Part shown: positions 35,438 to 44,195 of the stretch, in pieces
How the letters are laid out: each line of letters begins with the position of its first letter
Position numbering within the stretch: the stretch's first letter is position 1
Origin: Zobellia barbeyronii
GTDB lineage: Bacteria > Bacteroidota > Bacteroidia > Flavobacteriales > Flavobacteriaceae
Assembly (NCBI RefSeq): GCF_018603515.1
Contig: NZ_JACATN010000001.1
Location: forward strand, 682,001-746,000
DNA: 64,000 bases
Direction of reading: 5' to 3'
Translations under genes and position numbers: made by a program
The notes under the pieces: generated by a model
Told to the model about the DNA's origin: nothing
What the model saw: the letters and a program-made list of their open reading frames with translations, nothing else
Database searches by the model: none

Positions 35438-38400
35438 TTATATGAATTCTGGTGTTACTTTTTCGTTTATGTAAACAATAATTTTATTCTCTACAACATA
35501 TCCCATATCTGCTAAGGCATCGGCATAAGAATATAGCTGTTCTTTATATTTAGGATTTGATTTACCCGTTTTATAATCTATAAGTGTTGCCCGCTTTCCT
35601 TTTATTACTATTCTATCTGGCCGTAACATCTGACCAGCAGCAGTAATAATATCTTTTTCATTCTTTATTATACTTCCTTTTTTATAATAGGTATTAAGCT
35701 CAGGATGTTTTACCACACGTTGTAGCTTGCTCCTAACCTCATCTACCTCTTGGTTTTCTATTTCGCCCTGTTGCACCGCTTTCTGTAATGCAGGTTCAAT
35801 ATCATCTTCCGTTTCTATAAAACCTAGTATATAATGTATAAGATTACCTTTTGAAAGCGCAGCCTCCCGATCCGTATCCCAAAGCATTCCGGAACGTGTC
35901 AATATTTTAAAGCTAGACCTGTCCTTATGAGTATAACTATAATCTATTTTCTGTTGCTCCTTAGTTTCATGAATAACCGGAGCCTCCTCTAAATCACCAA
36001 AGCAATAAACCAATTCCTCATCGGACCATAGGTTCTTGCCTTTTAGGTAATCAATAAACAAGCCCGAATAATAATCAGTTTTATGTTCTCCTCTTGCCAG
36101 GTCTTTTTCTGATATAACATAAAGGGCTTTCTCTGCACGTGTTAATGCCACATATAATAGGTTGAGGGCATCAAGCTCCATTTTATGTTCTTCCTCAGAA
36201 TAGATTCGTGCAGCTTCTTCACCGTAATTTTCAACTTCCTTTTTCTCAGTTATAAGGATTTCTTCAAACCCGTCAAAAGCATCGGCATTAAGAGGAAGCC
36301 ATATTTTTTTATCCATCCGCTTATAAATATGCTCATTGGCGAAAGGAAATATCACAATTGGGAATTCTAATCCTTTAGATTTATGGACGGTCATAATCCG
36401 TACCGCATCAATATTATCCGGTGCCGAAATACTAAGTTTCTCTTTCTTCTTTTCCCAAAGGTTTAAAAAGACCTGGACACCAGTGCCTTCCTTTTGTTCG
36501 GTTTCAAGAACAAAATCCATAAAAAAGGTAATATAAGCATCTGAACCTTCCACCAAATTACATTGGCGTATAGCACGCTCCAAGCCATCATAAACTGAGA
36601 GTTGTTTTAGTTCATTAACATCAAGACTATATTCACTTAATAGAAGGTATTCTAAGTTTTTTAGGTTTTCATAGATATATTGATGTCTGTTCTTCCCGTT
36701 TTTTGAAAGAAAGGCCAGTAGATTATAGGCTATCTCCAGATTACTGGGATTACCAATGTACGCTATAAGGTCAGCCAGAAAACGTACTTTTTCACTGCTA
36801 TTTAGCAGTAGGCTTTCAGACGAAATAGTTGGAATTTGCTGTTGCGTAAGAAAATCTGCTAATAATACGCCTTGCCGATTACCCCTTACTAGAATACAAA
36901 TGTCTTCATATCCATATTTTTTTTCAATTACAGTTGCTATGGTATTCAATACCTCTTCGCAATACTGCTCATCCTTAGTTTTATCCTCGTCCTTATCAAT
37001 AAAATTAAGCTGTACCGTTCCGCCTTTTTTAGAATTATAGCCTTGCTGGTTTCCATCTACAAACATGGTATTGTACATGCCGTTGTTCAAAAAAGGACTG
37101 GTAGCTGTAAAAAAGTCGTTATTAAACTTAATAACCTCATCATAACTCCGCCAGTTTGTTGGTAGAGATTCCGTTTGGGCAGGTATTGCAAAAGGACTCG
37201 CCGTCTTATTCACTAAATCCAAAAATTGTTCGGCACGGCCACCACGCCAGCGGTATATTGCCTGTTTAGCATCTCCCACCAAAAACAATGAGCCTTTGTT
37301 TCCCTGCAAATCTTCACCTTCTAAGGCATGACCAATAAGAGGGATAAGGTTATTCCATTGTAATGTTGATGTATCTTGAAATTCGTCAACAAAATAATGG
37401 CGATATTTTTCGCCCAAACGTTCATAAATAAATGGCGCTGGCTGATTTTTTATCTCTTTTGATATTATAGTATTGAATTCTGCAATAGAAAGTTGGTCAC
37501 GCTCATTCTGCAAATTTTTGACTTCCTTTTGTATAGCATTCAAAACCGTTAAGGGTACCAAATTGGAATAGGCATTTTTCAAAAAGGAAAGCTCATAAAA
37601 AGTGTGCTTTATCTTGTTGAAAATTTCTGAAAATTGAGGATGCAAATCATCTAATGTGGCTTTAGTAGCGTCTGCAGTAGACTTGTTGTACAAAACAGCA
37701 TCAGCAAAATTTTGTTTCCAAGCCGCATTAAAATCCATTGTCAAATCCCCAGCAGCAATCTTGTCCATAAACTTTGGAAAATATGCTCCCTTAAAATCCT
37801 TGTACTCTAAGCCGTTTTCATGCATTAGCTGCAACGCTAGAGAAGCAAAACCCACAAGGCTTTCCTGAGCGGCCTTTATACGTGAACGTAAAGTTTTTTT
37901 CAACTCTACAAAATCTTTAATATCCTTGTCTTTTAGGTTTTGTAGGTGCTCCGCATGGTTTTCCCTAAAAAGCAACTTGCCAATGTTCCCAAGATCATAA
38001 GCAATATCCCAGCTTTTATCATCATCTATCTTTTCTAGGGCAAACTCAAGTAAAACCTTTGTCAGCTGCTTATCCGTTCCGGCCCTATGAACCAATTTGG
38101 CCACTGCCTCGTCCAACAATAAATCTGTATCTAAAACAACCTCAAAATTTTGTGGTAGTTTCAAGTCTTTTGCAAAGGTTCTAATTAGCCTATGCGTAAA
38201 CTTATCTATAGTAGAAATATCAAAAAAAGCATAGTTGTGCAGAATCTCTTTTAGCGTTTGTTTGGAACGTTTATGTAGTGTATCTGCATCCACACCCAAC
38301 TCTTTCATCAAATCTAAAAAAAGAGGAGGCGCTTCAGCTTCACTGGCTACTTTACCAAATTTGAACAAACTGTCTAATATTCGGTGTTTCATTTCGTTCA

Positions 38401-38590
38401 CGGCTTTATTCGTAAACGTAATTGCCAAGATTTTACTAAAACGATCACCCGTAGAAAGAACGATTTTAAGGTACTCCTTGGTTAACGTATGCGTTTTTCC
38501 TGAGCCCGCGGAAGCATTGTATATTTTAAAAGTGCTGTGTTCCAAGTGCTTTTTTACGCAAATTACTAATTCTAAAAAGGTTCTTAACAA
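35438..38590 (-). CDS. addA: UvrD-family helicase/nuclease, AddA-like
   Basis: AddA is the helicase-nuclease subunit of AddAB, which unwinds and resects DNA breaks. The 1050-residue protein has Walker [26 protein letters not shown] (Ia), [12 protein letters not shown] (II), [13 protein letters not shown] (III), [15 protein letters not shown] (V), [15 protein letters not shown] (VI) and a C-terminal nuclease motif LIDYKTG. The frame opens with TTG at 38590; a second in-frame TTG at 38545 would give the N-terminus [13 protein letters not shown] normal for relatives and is equally likely. It is divergent from sodB. Confidence 0.93.
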   Translation of the reverse strand: MLRTFLELVICVKKHLEHSTFKIYNASAGSGKTHTLTKEYLKIVLSTGDRFSKILAITFTNKAVNEMKHRILDSLFKFGKVASEAEAPPLFLDLMKELGVDADTLHKRSKQTLKEILHNYAFFDISTIDKFTHRLIRTFAKDLKLPQNFEVVLDTDLLLDEAVAKLVHRAGTDKQLTKVLLEFALEKIDDDKSWDIAYDLGNIGKLLFRENHAEHLQNLKDKDIKDFVELKKTLRSRIKAAQESLVGFASLALQLMHENGLEYKDFKGAYFPKFMDKIAAGDLTMDFNAAWKQNFADAVLYNKSTADATKATLDDLHPQFSEIFNKIKHTFYELSFLKNAYSNLVPLTVLNAIQKEVKNLQNERDQLSIAEFNTIISKEIKNQPAPFIYERLGEKYRHYFVDEFQDTSTLQWNNLIPLIGHALEGEDLQGNKGSLFLVGDAKQAIYRWRGGRAEQFLDLVNKTASPFAIPAQTESLPTNWRSYDEVIKFNNDFFTATSPFLNNGMYNTMFVDGNQQGYNSKKGGTVQLNFIDKDEDKTKDEQYCEEVLNTIATVIEKKYGYEDICILVRGNRQGVLLADFLTQQQIPTISSESLLLNSSEKVRFLADLIAYIGNPSNLEIAYNLLAFLSKNGKNRHQYIYENLKNLEYLLLSEYSLDVNELKQLSVYDGLERAIRQCNLVEGSDAYITFFMDFVLETEQKEGTGVQVFLNLWEKKKEKLSISAPDNIDAVRIMTVHKSKGLEFPIVIFPFANEHIYKRMDKKIWLPLNADAFDGFEEILITEKKEVENYGEEAARIYSEEEHKMELDALNLLYVALTRAEKALYVISEKDLARGEHKTDYYSGLFIDYLKGKNLWSDEELVYCFGDLEEAPVIHETKEQQKIDYSYTHKDRSSFKILTRSGMLWDTDREAALSKGNLIHYILGFIETEDDIEPALQKAVQQGEIENQEVDEVRSKLQRVVKHPELNTYYKKGSIIKNEKDIITAAGQMLRPDRIVIKGKRATLIDYKTGKSNPKYKEQLYSYADALADMGYVVENKIIVYINEKVTPEFI

Positions 38591-38621
38591 ATTATTTGGT
38601 GAATTTGTATGTTAAAAAATG

Positions 38622-38629
38622 TAAATTTG
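38622..38629 (+). promoter_or_regulatory. Predicted -7 box of sodB
   Basis: TAAATTTG, a perfect TAnnTTTG match 35 bp upstream of the sodB ATG. Two upstream TTTG words (38595 and 38604) are at 23 and 14 bp, not the ideal spacing. Confidence 0.5.
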
Positions 38630-38664
38630 AATTCACTAAATTTTAATCTAAAAACATATATAAC

Positions 38665-39273
38665 ATGGCTTTTGAACTACCTAAATTACCTTATGCATAT
38701 GATGCATTGGAACCACATATTGATGCTAGAACAATGGAGATTCACCATACAAAACACCACAACGGTTACACAACCAAATTAAACGGTGCTATTGAAGGTA
38801 CTCCGTTAGAAGGCAAATCAATAGAAGATATCTTAGAGAACTTAGATATGTCTAACGGTGCAGTTAGAAACAATGGTGGTGGTTTTTACAACCATTCTCT
38901 TTTCTGGGAAGTTATGTCTCCTAATGGAGGTGGAAACCCATCTGGCGAACTTGCTTCTGCCATAGACAGCGCTTTTGGTTCTTTTGAAGGCTTTAAAGAA
39001 AAATTTAGCGGTGCTGCAGGTACTCGTTTTGGTTCTGGTTGGGCTTGGCTTTGTGTACACAAAGGAGGTAAATTAGAAATATGTTCTACGCCTAACCAAG
39101 ACAATCCATTAATGCCGGAAACCGGTTGTAGCGGTTTTCCTATTTTAGGTCTTGATGTTTGGGAACATGCGTACTACCTAAACTACCAAAATAAGAGACC
39201 AGATTACATCAATGCTTTTTTCAATGTTATTAATTGGGATAAAGTAGCTGAACTATACGCTGCCAACAAATAA
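38665..39273 (+). CDS. sodB: Superoxide dismutase (Fe/Mn family)
   Basis: Dismutates superoxide in the cytoplasm. The 202-residue protein has the four metal ligands His27, His77, Asp164 and His168 (DVWEHAYY), and the usual opening [27 protein letters not shown] and the position of Gly in the active-site region fit the Fe/Mn superfamily; which metal is used cannot be told from sequence. A strong terminator follows. It is monocistronic. Confidence 0.97.
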   Translation: MAFELPKLPYAYDALEPHIDARTMEIHHTKHHNGYTTKLNGAIEGTPLEGKSIEDILENLDMSNGAVRNNGGGFYNHSLFWEVMSPNGGGNPSGELASAIDSAFGSFEGFKEKFSGAAGTRFGSGWAWLCVHKGGKLEICSTPNQDNPLMPETGCSGFPILGLDVWEHAYYLNYQNKRPDYINAFFNVINWDKVAELYAANK

Positions 39274-39310
39274 GAGCAGAGTAAGCGTTCTCTTTAAATA
39301 AAGAAGAATT

Positions 39311-39349
39311 AAAAAACCCATCCTGATTTGCTTCAGGATGGGTTTTTTT
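39311..39349 (+). terminator. Intrinsic terminator of sodB
   Basis: Perfect stem of about 14 bp (AACCCATCCTGA/TCAGGATGGGTT core) with TTTGCT loop and a T7 run. It is about 38 bp after the sodB stop. Confidence 0.88.
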
Positions 39350-39364
39350 GTCTTTTAAAAATAG

Positions 39365-39436
39365 AAAAGGGCGGAGTAAACTCCACCCTTTTCGTCCCAA
39401 ATCTTACCATAAACTTAACCTACTTATGCTATGGCG
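39365..39436 (-). ncRNA. Tandem small RNA, copy A
   Basis: The leftmost and most divergent copy of the array. On the minus strand: -7 box TATTTTAG (39440-39447), 5 bp, then the conserved block from CCATAGC to the TTTGGG word, then the stem GGGTGGAG/CTCCGCCC with a T-run. The stem has a U-G pair on the minus strand, while the plus strand would have a C-A mismatch, so the minus strand is the transcribed one. Confidence 0.55.
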
Positions 39437-39559
39437 ATACTAAAATACTGGTATTGTGGGAAATAAAAAAGAAATATTCAGGGTTTTTTTTCAACTGAAT
39501 TGTTGATAAAAAACATTGAACATGCCTTAAGGCCGCATGTTTACGAGGATTTTGACAAT

Positions 39560-39631
39560 AAAAAAGGCGGAGCATAGCTCCACCTTTTTCCCCAAATCTT
39601 ACCATGAACTTAACCTACTTATGCTATGGTC
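39560..39631 (-). ncRNA. Tandem small RNA, copy B
   Basis: On the minus strand: perfect -7 box TACTTTTG (39635-39642), GAGGA, conserved block CCATAGCATAAGTAGG...ATGGTAAG (39591-39629), then the terminator GGTGGAGC/GCTCCGCC with a T6 run. Again one stem pair is U-G only on the minus strand. The ~200 bp upstream (right) are almost identical to those of copy C. Confidence 0.65.
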
Positions 39632-39805
39632 CTCCAAAAGTACTGCTACATAAGTCATTTAAAAAAGGTTTTGGACAAACGTTCAAAACTCTAGTTGAAA
39701 TACATTTTCGACTAAAATCACTCGCTTTTTGTATAGAAAAATGAAAGTTGAAAAAAGAGGAATATATAAGCGGAGAATGCTTGTTTGAAGAAAGTATAGA
39801 AAATA

Positions 39806-39876
39806 AAAAGGCGGAGTATAAACTCCGCCTTTTCCCCAAATCTTACCATGAACTTAACCTACTTATGCTATGGTCC
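39806..39876 (-). ncRNA. Tandem small RNA, copy C
   Basis: Perfect -7 box TACTTTTG (39880-39887), conserved block 39836-39874, and a fully paired terminator stem GGCGGAGT/ACTCCGCC (39811-39830). It is spaced 246 bp from copy B and 244 bp from copy D. Confidence 0.65.
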
Positions 39877-40049
39877 TCCAAAAGTACTGCTACATAAGTC
39901 ATTTAAAAAAGGTTTTGGACAAACGTTCAAAACTCTAGTTGAAATACATTTTCGACTAAAATCACACGCTTTCTGAATAGAAAAATAGAAAGTTGAAAAA
40001 GAGGAATATATTGTGTGGAGAAATCTTGTTTAGGGAAAATATAGAAAAT

Positions 40050-40121
40050 AAAAAGGCGGAGTATAAACTCCGCCTTTTTCCCCAAATCTTACCATGAACT
40101 TAACCTACTTATGCTATGGTT
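40050..40121 (-). ncRNA. Tandem small RNA, copy D
   Basis: Best promoter of the set: a TTTG word on the minus strand (forward 40151-40154), 18 bp, then TATCTTTG (40125-40132). The conserved block is at 40081-40119 and the terminator GGCGGAGT/ACTCCGCC at 40055-40074. It is nearly identical to copy C downstream of the -7 box. Confidence 0.65.
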
Positions 40122-40312
40122 CTCCAAAGATACAGTGGCATTGATCTATACAAAAACATCTTTGCCAAACTGTACGAAAATCGGTTAAAGAGTTCATCAA
40201 TGAACGATGAATGACCAACACGGTCAAAAAACAAATAAACAAAGAGAATTCTAGATTTTATGGAGAGGTCGTAAAGCGAATGTGGAAATAACTTTACAAA
40301 ATAGCGGAAAAT

Positions 40313-40383
40313 AAAAAGGTGGAGAAATCTCCACCTTTTTGCCCCAAATCTTACCATGAACTTAACCTACTTATGCTATGGCA
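40313..40383 (-). ncRNA. Tandem small RNA, copy E
   Basis: The copy nearest purF. -7 box TACATTTG (40388-40395), conserved block 40343-40381, terminator GGTGGAGA/TCTCCACC: here the variable stem pair is U-A, where copies C and D have C-G and copies A and B have U-G. Flanking DNA is unlike that of the other copies, so it is not just recent duplication that keeps the core. Confidence 0.65.
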
Positions 40384-40441
40384 AGACCAAATGTAATCTG
40401 ACCTCCGCCCAAGCGGCTAAAAAAACGCCAAATAGCCAATA

Positions 40442-40481
40442 TTATCGATGAAATACCTTTATTAGTGCATTTCATCGATAA
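40442..40481. repeat. 13-bp perfect inverted repeat after purF
   Basis: Arms TTATCGATGAAAT (40442-40454) and ATTTCATCGATAA (40469-40481) around a 14-nt loop, 6 bp after the purF stop on the minus strand. There is no T-run, so it is not a standard terminator. It may be an RNA 3'-end stabiliser or a protein site. Confidence 0.6.
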
Positions 40482-40487
40482 GGTTAA

Positions 40488-42386
40488 TTAATACGCGCGT
40501 TCGCTCTTGCCTTCATAAAAGTTAATAAAGGCTCTATTTACTACTCGGTTACCACCCGGGGTTGGGTAGTGTCCGGTAAAATACCAATCTCCTAAATTGT
40601 CTGGACAAGCTTCATGCAGTGCCTCTACGGTTTGGTAGATAATCTCAACTTCTGCGTTAATACCTTCTGGACTTAACAACTCTCCTGTTTTTGCTGATAT
40701 TTCTTCCGCAGTAAATGGCGCATAGAATTCTCTTACGTAATTAATTACATCCGTATCCTTATTATTAACCTGTTTTAAACACTTATCATAAATGTCATCC
40801 ACTATATTCATAGTGAGTCGCTCTTCATGTAAAGCTAGAGCCGCTTTAAAAGCAATAAAGTCTTCCAACTTGGCCATATCAATACCGTAGCAATCAGGGT
40901 ATCTAATCTGCGGAGCAGATGATACAACTATTATCTTTTTTGGAGACAACCTATCTAAAATCCGAAGTATACTTTTCTTTAAAGTCGTTCCTCTTACGAT
41001 ACTGTCATCTATAATAACTAGGTTATCACCTTTCTTTACTGATCCGTAAGAAATGTCATATACGTGTGCAACAAGATCATCTCTGCTACTATCTTGCGTA
41101 ATAAAAGTACGAAGCTTCGCATCTTTAATTGCTACTTTTTCGATTCGCGGACGAACCTCTAAAATTTCATGAAGCTCTTCACTTGTAATTTTTGAACCTA
41201 TAGCAAGTATTTGTTCTTCCTTTCTTTTATTCATGTAATTCTGCGCTTCCCTCACCATTCCAAAAAAGGAGGTTTCGGCAGTATTAGGAATGTATGAAAA
41301 GACAGTATTTTTTATATCGTGATCAATAGACTTCAATATTTGTGGAAAGAGAAGTCTTCCTAATTTCTTTCGTTCTTCATAGATTTCTTTATCACTTCCC
41401 CTAGAAAAATAGATTCGTTCAAATGAACATGCCTTACGCTCGGTAGGCTCTAATATTTCGGTTACAGCAGAAGACCCATCCTTTTTAATAATAATGGCAT
41501 GACCTGGATCAAGTTCTTTAACCTCTTCAAAAGGCACATTAAATACAGTCTGTATAGCAGGACGTTCAGAAGCAACAACGACCACTTCATCATCTTGGTA
41601 ATAATAAGCTGGTCTGATCCCAGCAGGATCTCTAAGTACAAAAGCATCTCCATGACCTAAAAGACCGGCCATAGCATAACCACCATCCCAGTTTTTAGCA
41701 GCTCTTCTTAATATTTTATGAAGTTTAAGACGCTCTGCTATAATGGGTGAAGCTTCTTGTTTTGTATATCCTTCTTTTTTGATTTGCTTGTACAGCTTAG
41801 CAACAGCATCATCTAAAAAATGACCTATTTTCTCCATTACGGTTACTGTATCCGCCATTTCTTTAGGGTGCTGCCCTATTTGAATCAGATTATCAAACAG
41901 CTCATGAACATTGGTCATGTTAAAGTTACCTGCAACAATAATGTTACGATGCATCCAATTGTTCTGTCTTAAAAATGGGTGAACACTTTCAATACTGTTC
42001 TTTCCAAAAGTACCATAACGCACATGTCCTAAAAGCACCTCGCCTATATAAGGAATGTTCTTTTTCTGTGCAGCAACATCATCAACATACTCTGGGTGCT
42101 CCTGAAGTGTTGAGTTTATGCGATCATTAATTTGCGCAAAGATATCCTGTATAGGCTGCTGCGCGATTGACCGCACTCGGCTCATGTAACGTTCACCTGG
42201 AGCAACATCTAATTTAATACTAGCAAAGCCCGCACCATCTTGACCACGATTGTGCTGCTTTTCCATCATTAAGTACATTTTATTAACCCCGTAAAAGGCT
42301 GTACCGTACTTCTCTTTGTAATACTCTAACGGTTTAAGTAACCGTATTACCGAAATACCACATTCATGTTTGATCGCGTCACTCAT
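40488..42386 (-). CDS. purF: Amidophosphoribosyltransferase (PurF), long form
   Basis: PurF transfers the glutamine amide to PRPP, giving 5-phosphoribosylamine, the first step of purine synthesis. The 632-residue protein is longer than the ~500 residues of E. coli and matches the long Bacteroidota form. Cys9 (HECGIS) is the glutaminase nucleophile after propeptide removal; NRGQDGAGF follows. The PRPP motif is VIIDDSIVRGTT. A terminator hairpin (42402-42426) stands between the pfkB-type gene and purF, and no clear promoter follows it, so purF may depend on read-through or on a promoter inside the kinase gene. Confidence 0.94.
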   Translation of the reverse strand: MSDAIKHECGISVIRLLKPLEYYKEKYGTAFYGVNKMYLMMEKQHNRGQDGAGFASIKLDVAPGERYMSRVRSIAQQPIQDIFAQINDRINSTLQEHPEYVDDVAAQKKNIPYIGEVLLGHVRYGTFGKNSIESVHPFLRQNNWMHRNIIVAGNFNMTNVHELFDNLIQIGQHPKEMADTVTVMEKIGHFLDDAVAKLYKQIKKEGYTKQEASPIIAERLKLHKILRRAAKNWDGGYAMAGLLGHGDAFVLRDPAGIRPAYYYQDDEVVVVASERPAIQTVFNVPFEEVKELDPGHAIIIKKDGSSAVTEILEPTERKACSFERIYFSRGSDKEIYEERKKLGRLLFPQILKSIDHDIKNTVFSYIPNTAETSFFGMVREAQNYMNKRKEEQILAIGSKITSEELHEILEVRPRIEKVAIKDAKLRTFITQDSSRDDLVAHVYDISYGSVKKGDNLVIIDDSIVRGTTLKKSILRILDRLSPKKIIVVSSAPQIRYPDCYGIDMAKLEDFIAFKAALALHEERLTMNIVDDIYDKCLKQVNNKDTDVINYVREFYAPFTAEEISAKTGELLSPEGINAEVEIIYQTVEALHEACPDNLGDWYFTGHYPTPGGNRVVNRAFINFYEGKSERAY

Positions 42387-42401
42387 AGTAAATCTATGTA
42401 T

Positions 42402-42426
42402 TAAAAAAGCCCCTAATATAGGGGCG
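42402..42426 (-). terminator. Terminator or attenuator between kinase gene and purF
   Basis: On the minus strand a 7-bp GC-rich stem GCCCCTA/TAGGGGC with ATA-type loop and a T6 run (forward A-run 42403-42408), 17 bp before the purF ATG. Confidence 0.75.
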
Positions 42427-42431
42427 TGTCA

Positions 42432-43358
42432 TTATTTTAATTCTATATCAAACTGGGTCAAGGCCTTAAACTGATGCAGCCTTTTATTGACCTCTTCCTT
42501 TTTTAAGCTCTCCATACGTTCGGTTCCAAATTGTTCTACAGAGAACGATGCTAAATTTGAACCATGTATTACAGCATTCTTCATGTTATTAAAAGAAATA
42601 TCGCCAGTGGCGGCTAAATACCCTGTAAATCCTCCGGCAAATGTATCTCCAGCGCCAGTCGGATCAAAAACTTCCTCTAATGGTAAAGCGGGTGCAAAGA
42701 AAATTTCTTCTTTATGAAACAAAAGCGCCCCGTGCTCCCCTTTTTTGATTACCAAATATTTAGGACCCATTTTCTGAATAGCTTTAGCAGCCTTAACCAA
42801 AGAATACTCATTGGTTAACTGTCTAGCCTCTTCATCATTAATGGTAAGAACATCAATATGCTTAATAACCTCCATTAACTCTGGCAATGCATTATCCATC
42901 CAAAAGTTCATAGTATCTAAAACTATTAACTTTGGTCGTTTTTTCATCTGATTAATAACACTTAGCTGAGTGCTTGGGTGAAGATTGCCCAACATAACCA
43001 CATCTGCATCTTTAAAAGCTTCCGATACTACAGGGTTAAAGTCCGCTAAAGTGTTTAACTCTGTAACTAACGTATCTCTAGAGTTAAGGTCGTTATGATA
43101 CTTTCCTTTCCAGTAAAAAGTTTTTCCACCTTTTACAACCTCCAAAGAACTGAGGTCAATATTCTTGTCCTCTAAAATATTTATATAACTCTGCGGAAAG
43201 TCTTCGCCTACAACAGAAACAATTCCAGATTCTACATTGTATTGAGAGGCCGCCAAACCAATGAAGGTAGCTGCGCCACCCAAAATCTTATCGGTTTTTC
43301 CGAAAGGAGTTTCAATTTCGTCAAAGGCAACAGTGCCTACGATTAGAAGTTTACCCAT
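42432..43358 (-). CDS. PfkB-family carbohydrate/nucleoside kinase
   Basis: A 308-residue ribokinase-fold kinase. N-terminal substrate region GGAATFIGLAAS and the ATP/anion-hole motif DPTGAGDTFAGGF with catalytic Asp are present. It phosphorylates a sugar or nucleoside; position ahead of purF and its resemblance to the adenosine/inosine kinase branch suggest purine salvage, but this is inference. It has a perfect -7 box TATATTTG (43379-43386). Confidence 0.88.
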   Translation of the reverse strand: MGKLLIVGTVAFDEIETPFGKTDKILGGAATFIGLAASQYNVESGIVSVVGEDFPQSYINILEDKNIDLSSLEVVKGGKTFYWKGKYHNDLNSRDTLVTELNTLADFNPVVSEAFKDADVVMLGNLHPSTQLSVINQMKKRPKLIVLDTMNFWMDNALPELMEVIKHIDVLTINDEEARQLTNEYSLVKAAKAIQKMGPKYLVIKKGEHGALLFHKEEIFFAPALPLEEVFDPTGAGDTFAGGFTGYLAATGDISFNNMKNAVIHGSNLASFSVEQFGTERMESLKKEEVNKRLHQFKALTQFDIELK

Positions 43359-43378
43359 GTAAATTTAAGTTTAAGCTG

Positions 43379-43386
43379 CAAATATA
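43379..43386 (-). promoter_or_regulatory. Predicted -7 box of pfkB-type gene
   Basis: Minus-strand TATATTTG, perfect TAnnTTTG, 20 bp upstream of the ATG at 43358. Confidence 0.5.
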
Positions 43387-43559
43387 CGCTTTTGTAACGC
43401 TTTTTCCATGCAAATATACCCTTACAAAAAAAGCCTGCGAGTATTACCTTTTTTAGATTTTACACCCTTTTAAAAAACAGTTATTTATAAAGTTACCTAT
43501 CCTCTAATAAAATAGAGAAAGGCTTTTATATTAAAAAAAAGTGAGAAGTCTGTTTACCG

Positions 43560-44195
43560 CTACTTACGGCCAAAATCTGCTGGTATTTCACCCCAAACTT
43601 TTGTTTCCCATTTTACAACTGGCGTGCTGTATGAATTGTTCTTAAGCCAATCTATGGCTCTGCGAATTAAATCAAAAACTTCTTTGTTCTTTGGGGTTTC
43701 AGGTAATTTGGTGTTGCAGGTTTTTTTACGTACCCAACTCATAGCGGTGCGGGAATCTGTATAGATTATTCGATCACTTTTATTGTTCTTCAAAAAAGCA
43801 AGACCGTGTACGATAGCTAAAAACTCACCTATATTATTAGTACCCTGTGCAAAAGGCCCCTGTCTAAAAAGTTTTTTTCCTGTTTTGGTATCTACTCCTT
43901 GGTACTCCATAATTCCAGGATTTCCACTAGAGGCAGCATCTACCGATATAGAATGATAATTGGGAGTTCCAAAGCGTTGTAGTTGCTCTGGCGTTATTAC
44001 TGGTTTTCCTTTTTTCTTTGCCGTAAAGTCCGCATAATTCCCATTGAAAGCTTTTTTTGCTTTATCAAATGTCTCGAAAGATTTGTATTGAGCTCCTTTG
44101 AAACCACTAATTGCGGCTTTACAAGCTGACCAAGAATCATAAATTCCAGGTTTCTTACCTCTCCAAACCGTATAGAATTTACCTTTTTTCGCCAT
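43560..44195 (-). CDS. rnhA: Ribonuclease HI with viroplasmin domain
   Basis: Degrades the RNA strand of RNA-DNA hybrids. The 211-residue protein joins a caulimovirus-type viroplasmin domain (about residues 3-48, FYTVWRGKKPGIYDSW) that binds hybrids to an RNase HI domain (about 75-210). Catalytic acids are visible in YHSISVDAASSGNPG (Asp), NNIGEFLAIVHGL (Glu) and IIYTDSRTAMSWV (Asp). Its ATG overlaps the purN stop (TAATG), so it is coupled to purN. Confidence 0.95.
   Translation of the reverse strand: MAKKGKFYTVWRGKKPGIYDSWSACKAAISGFKGAQYKSFETFDKAKKAFNGNYADFTAKKKGKPVITPEQLQRFGTPNYHSISVDAASSGNPGIMEYQGVDTKTGKKLFRQGPFAQGTNNIGEFLAIVHGLAFLKNNKSDRIIYTDSRTAMSWVRKKTCNTKLPETPKNKEVFDLIRRAIDWLKNNSYSTPVVKWETKVWGEIPADFGRK

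Larger units (their letters stand above)
39365..40395 (-). repeat. Tandem array of five small-RNA units (period about 196-263 bp)
   Basis: Five direct copies, hairpin starts near 39369, 39565, 39811, 40055 and 40318. The unit consists of promoter box, ~40-bp near-invariant block and terminator; units B-C-D also share the whole spacer. Between convergent sodB and purF no other gene is present. The reading frame after the internal ATG is shifted by the length of the A-run between copies, which argues against a peptide. Confidence 0.8.

Noticed and set aside
39624-40357. Short minus-strand ORFs in the repeat array (71 and 82 residues)
   Set aside because: Their frames run through terminators and are shifted between copies by A-run length, so they do not behave like a repeated peptide.
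39365-40395. CRISPR-like or integron-like array
   Set aside because: Repeats are not short direct repeats with unique spacers; spacers are near identical in B-D, each unit has a terminator, and there are no cas or integrase genes.
39350-40480. Mobile element or MITE copies
   Set aside because: No terminal inverted repeats and no target-site duplications are evident; the copies are in tandem in one orientation.
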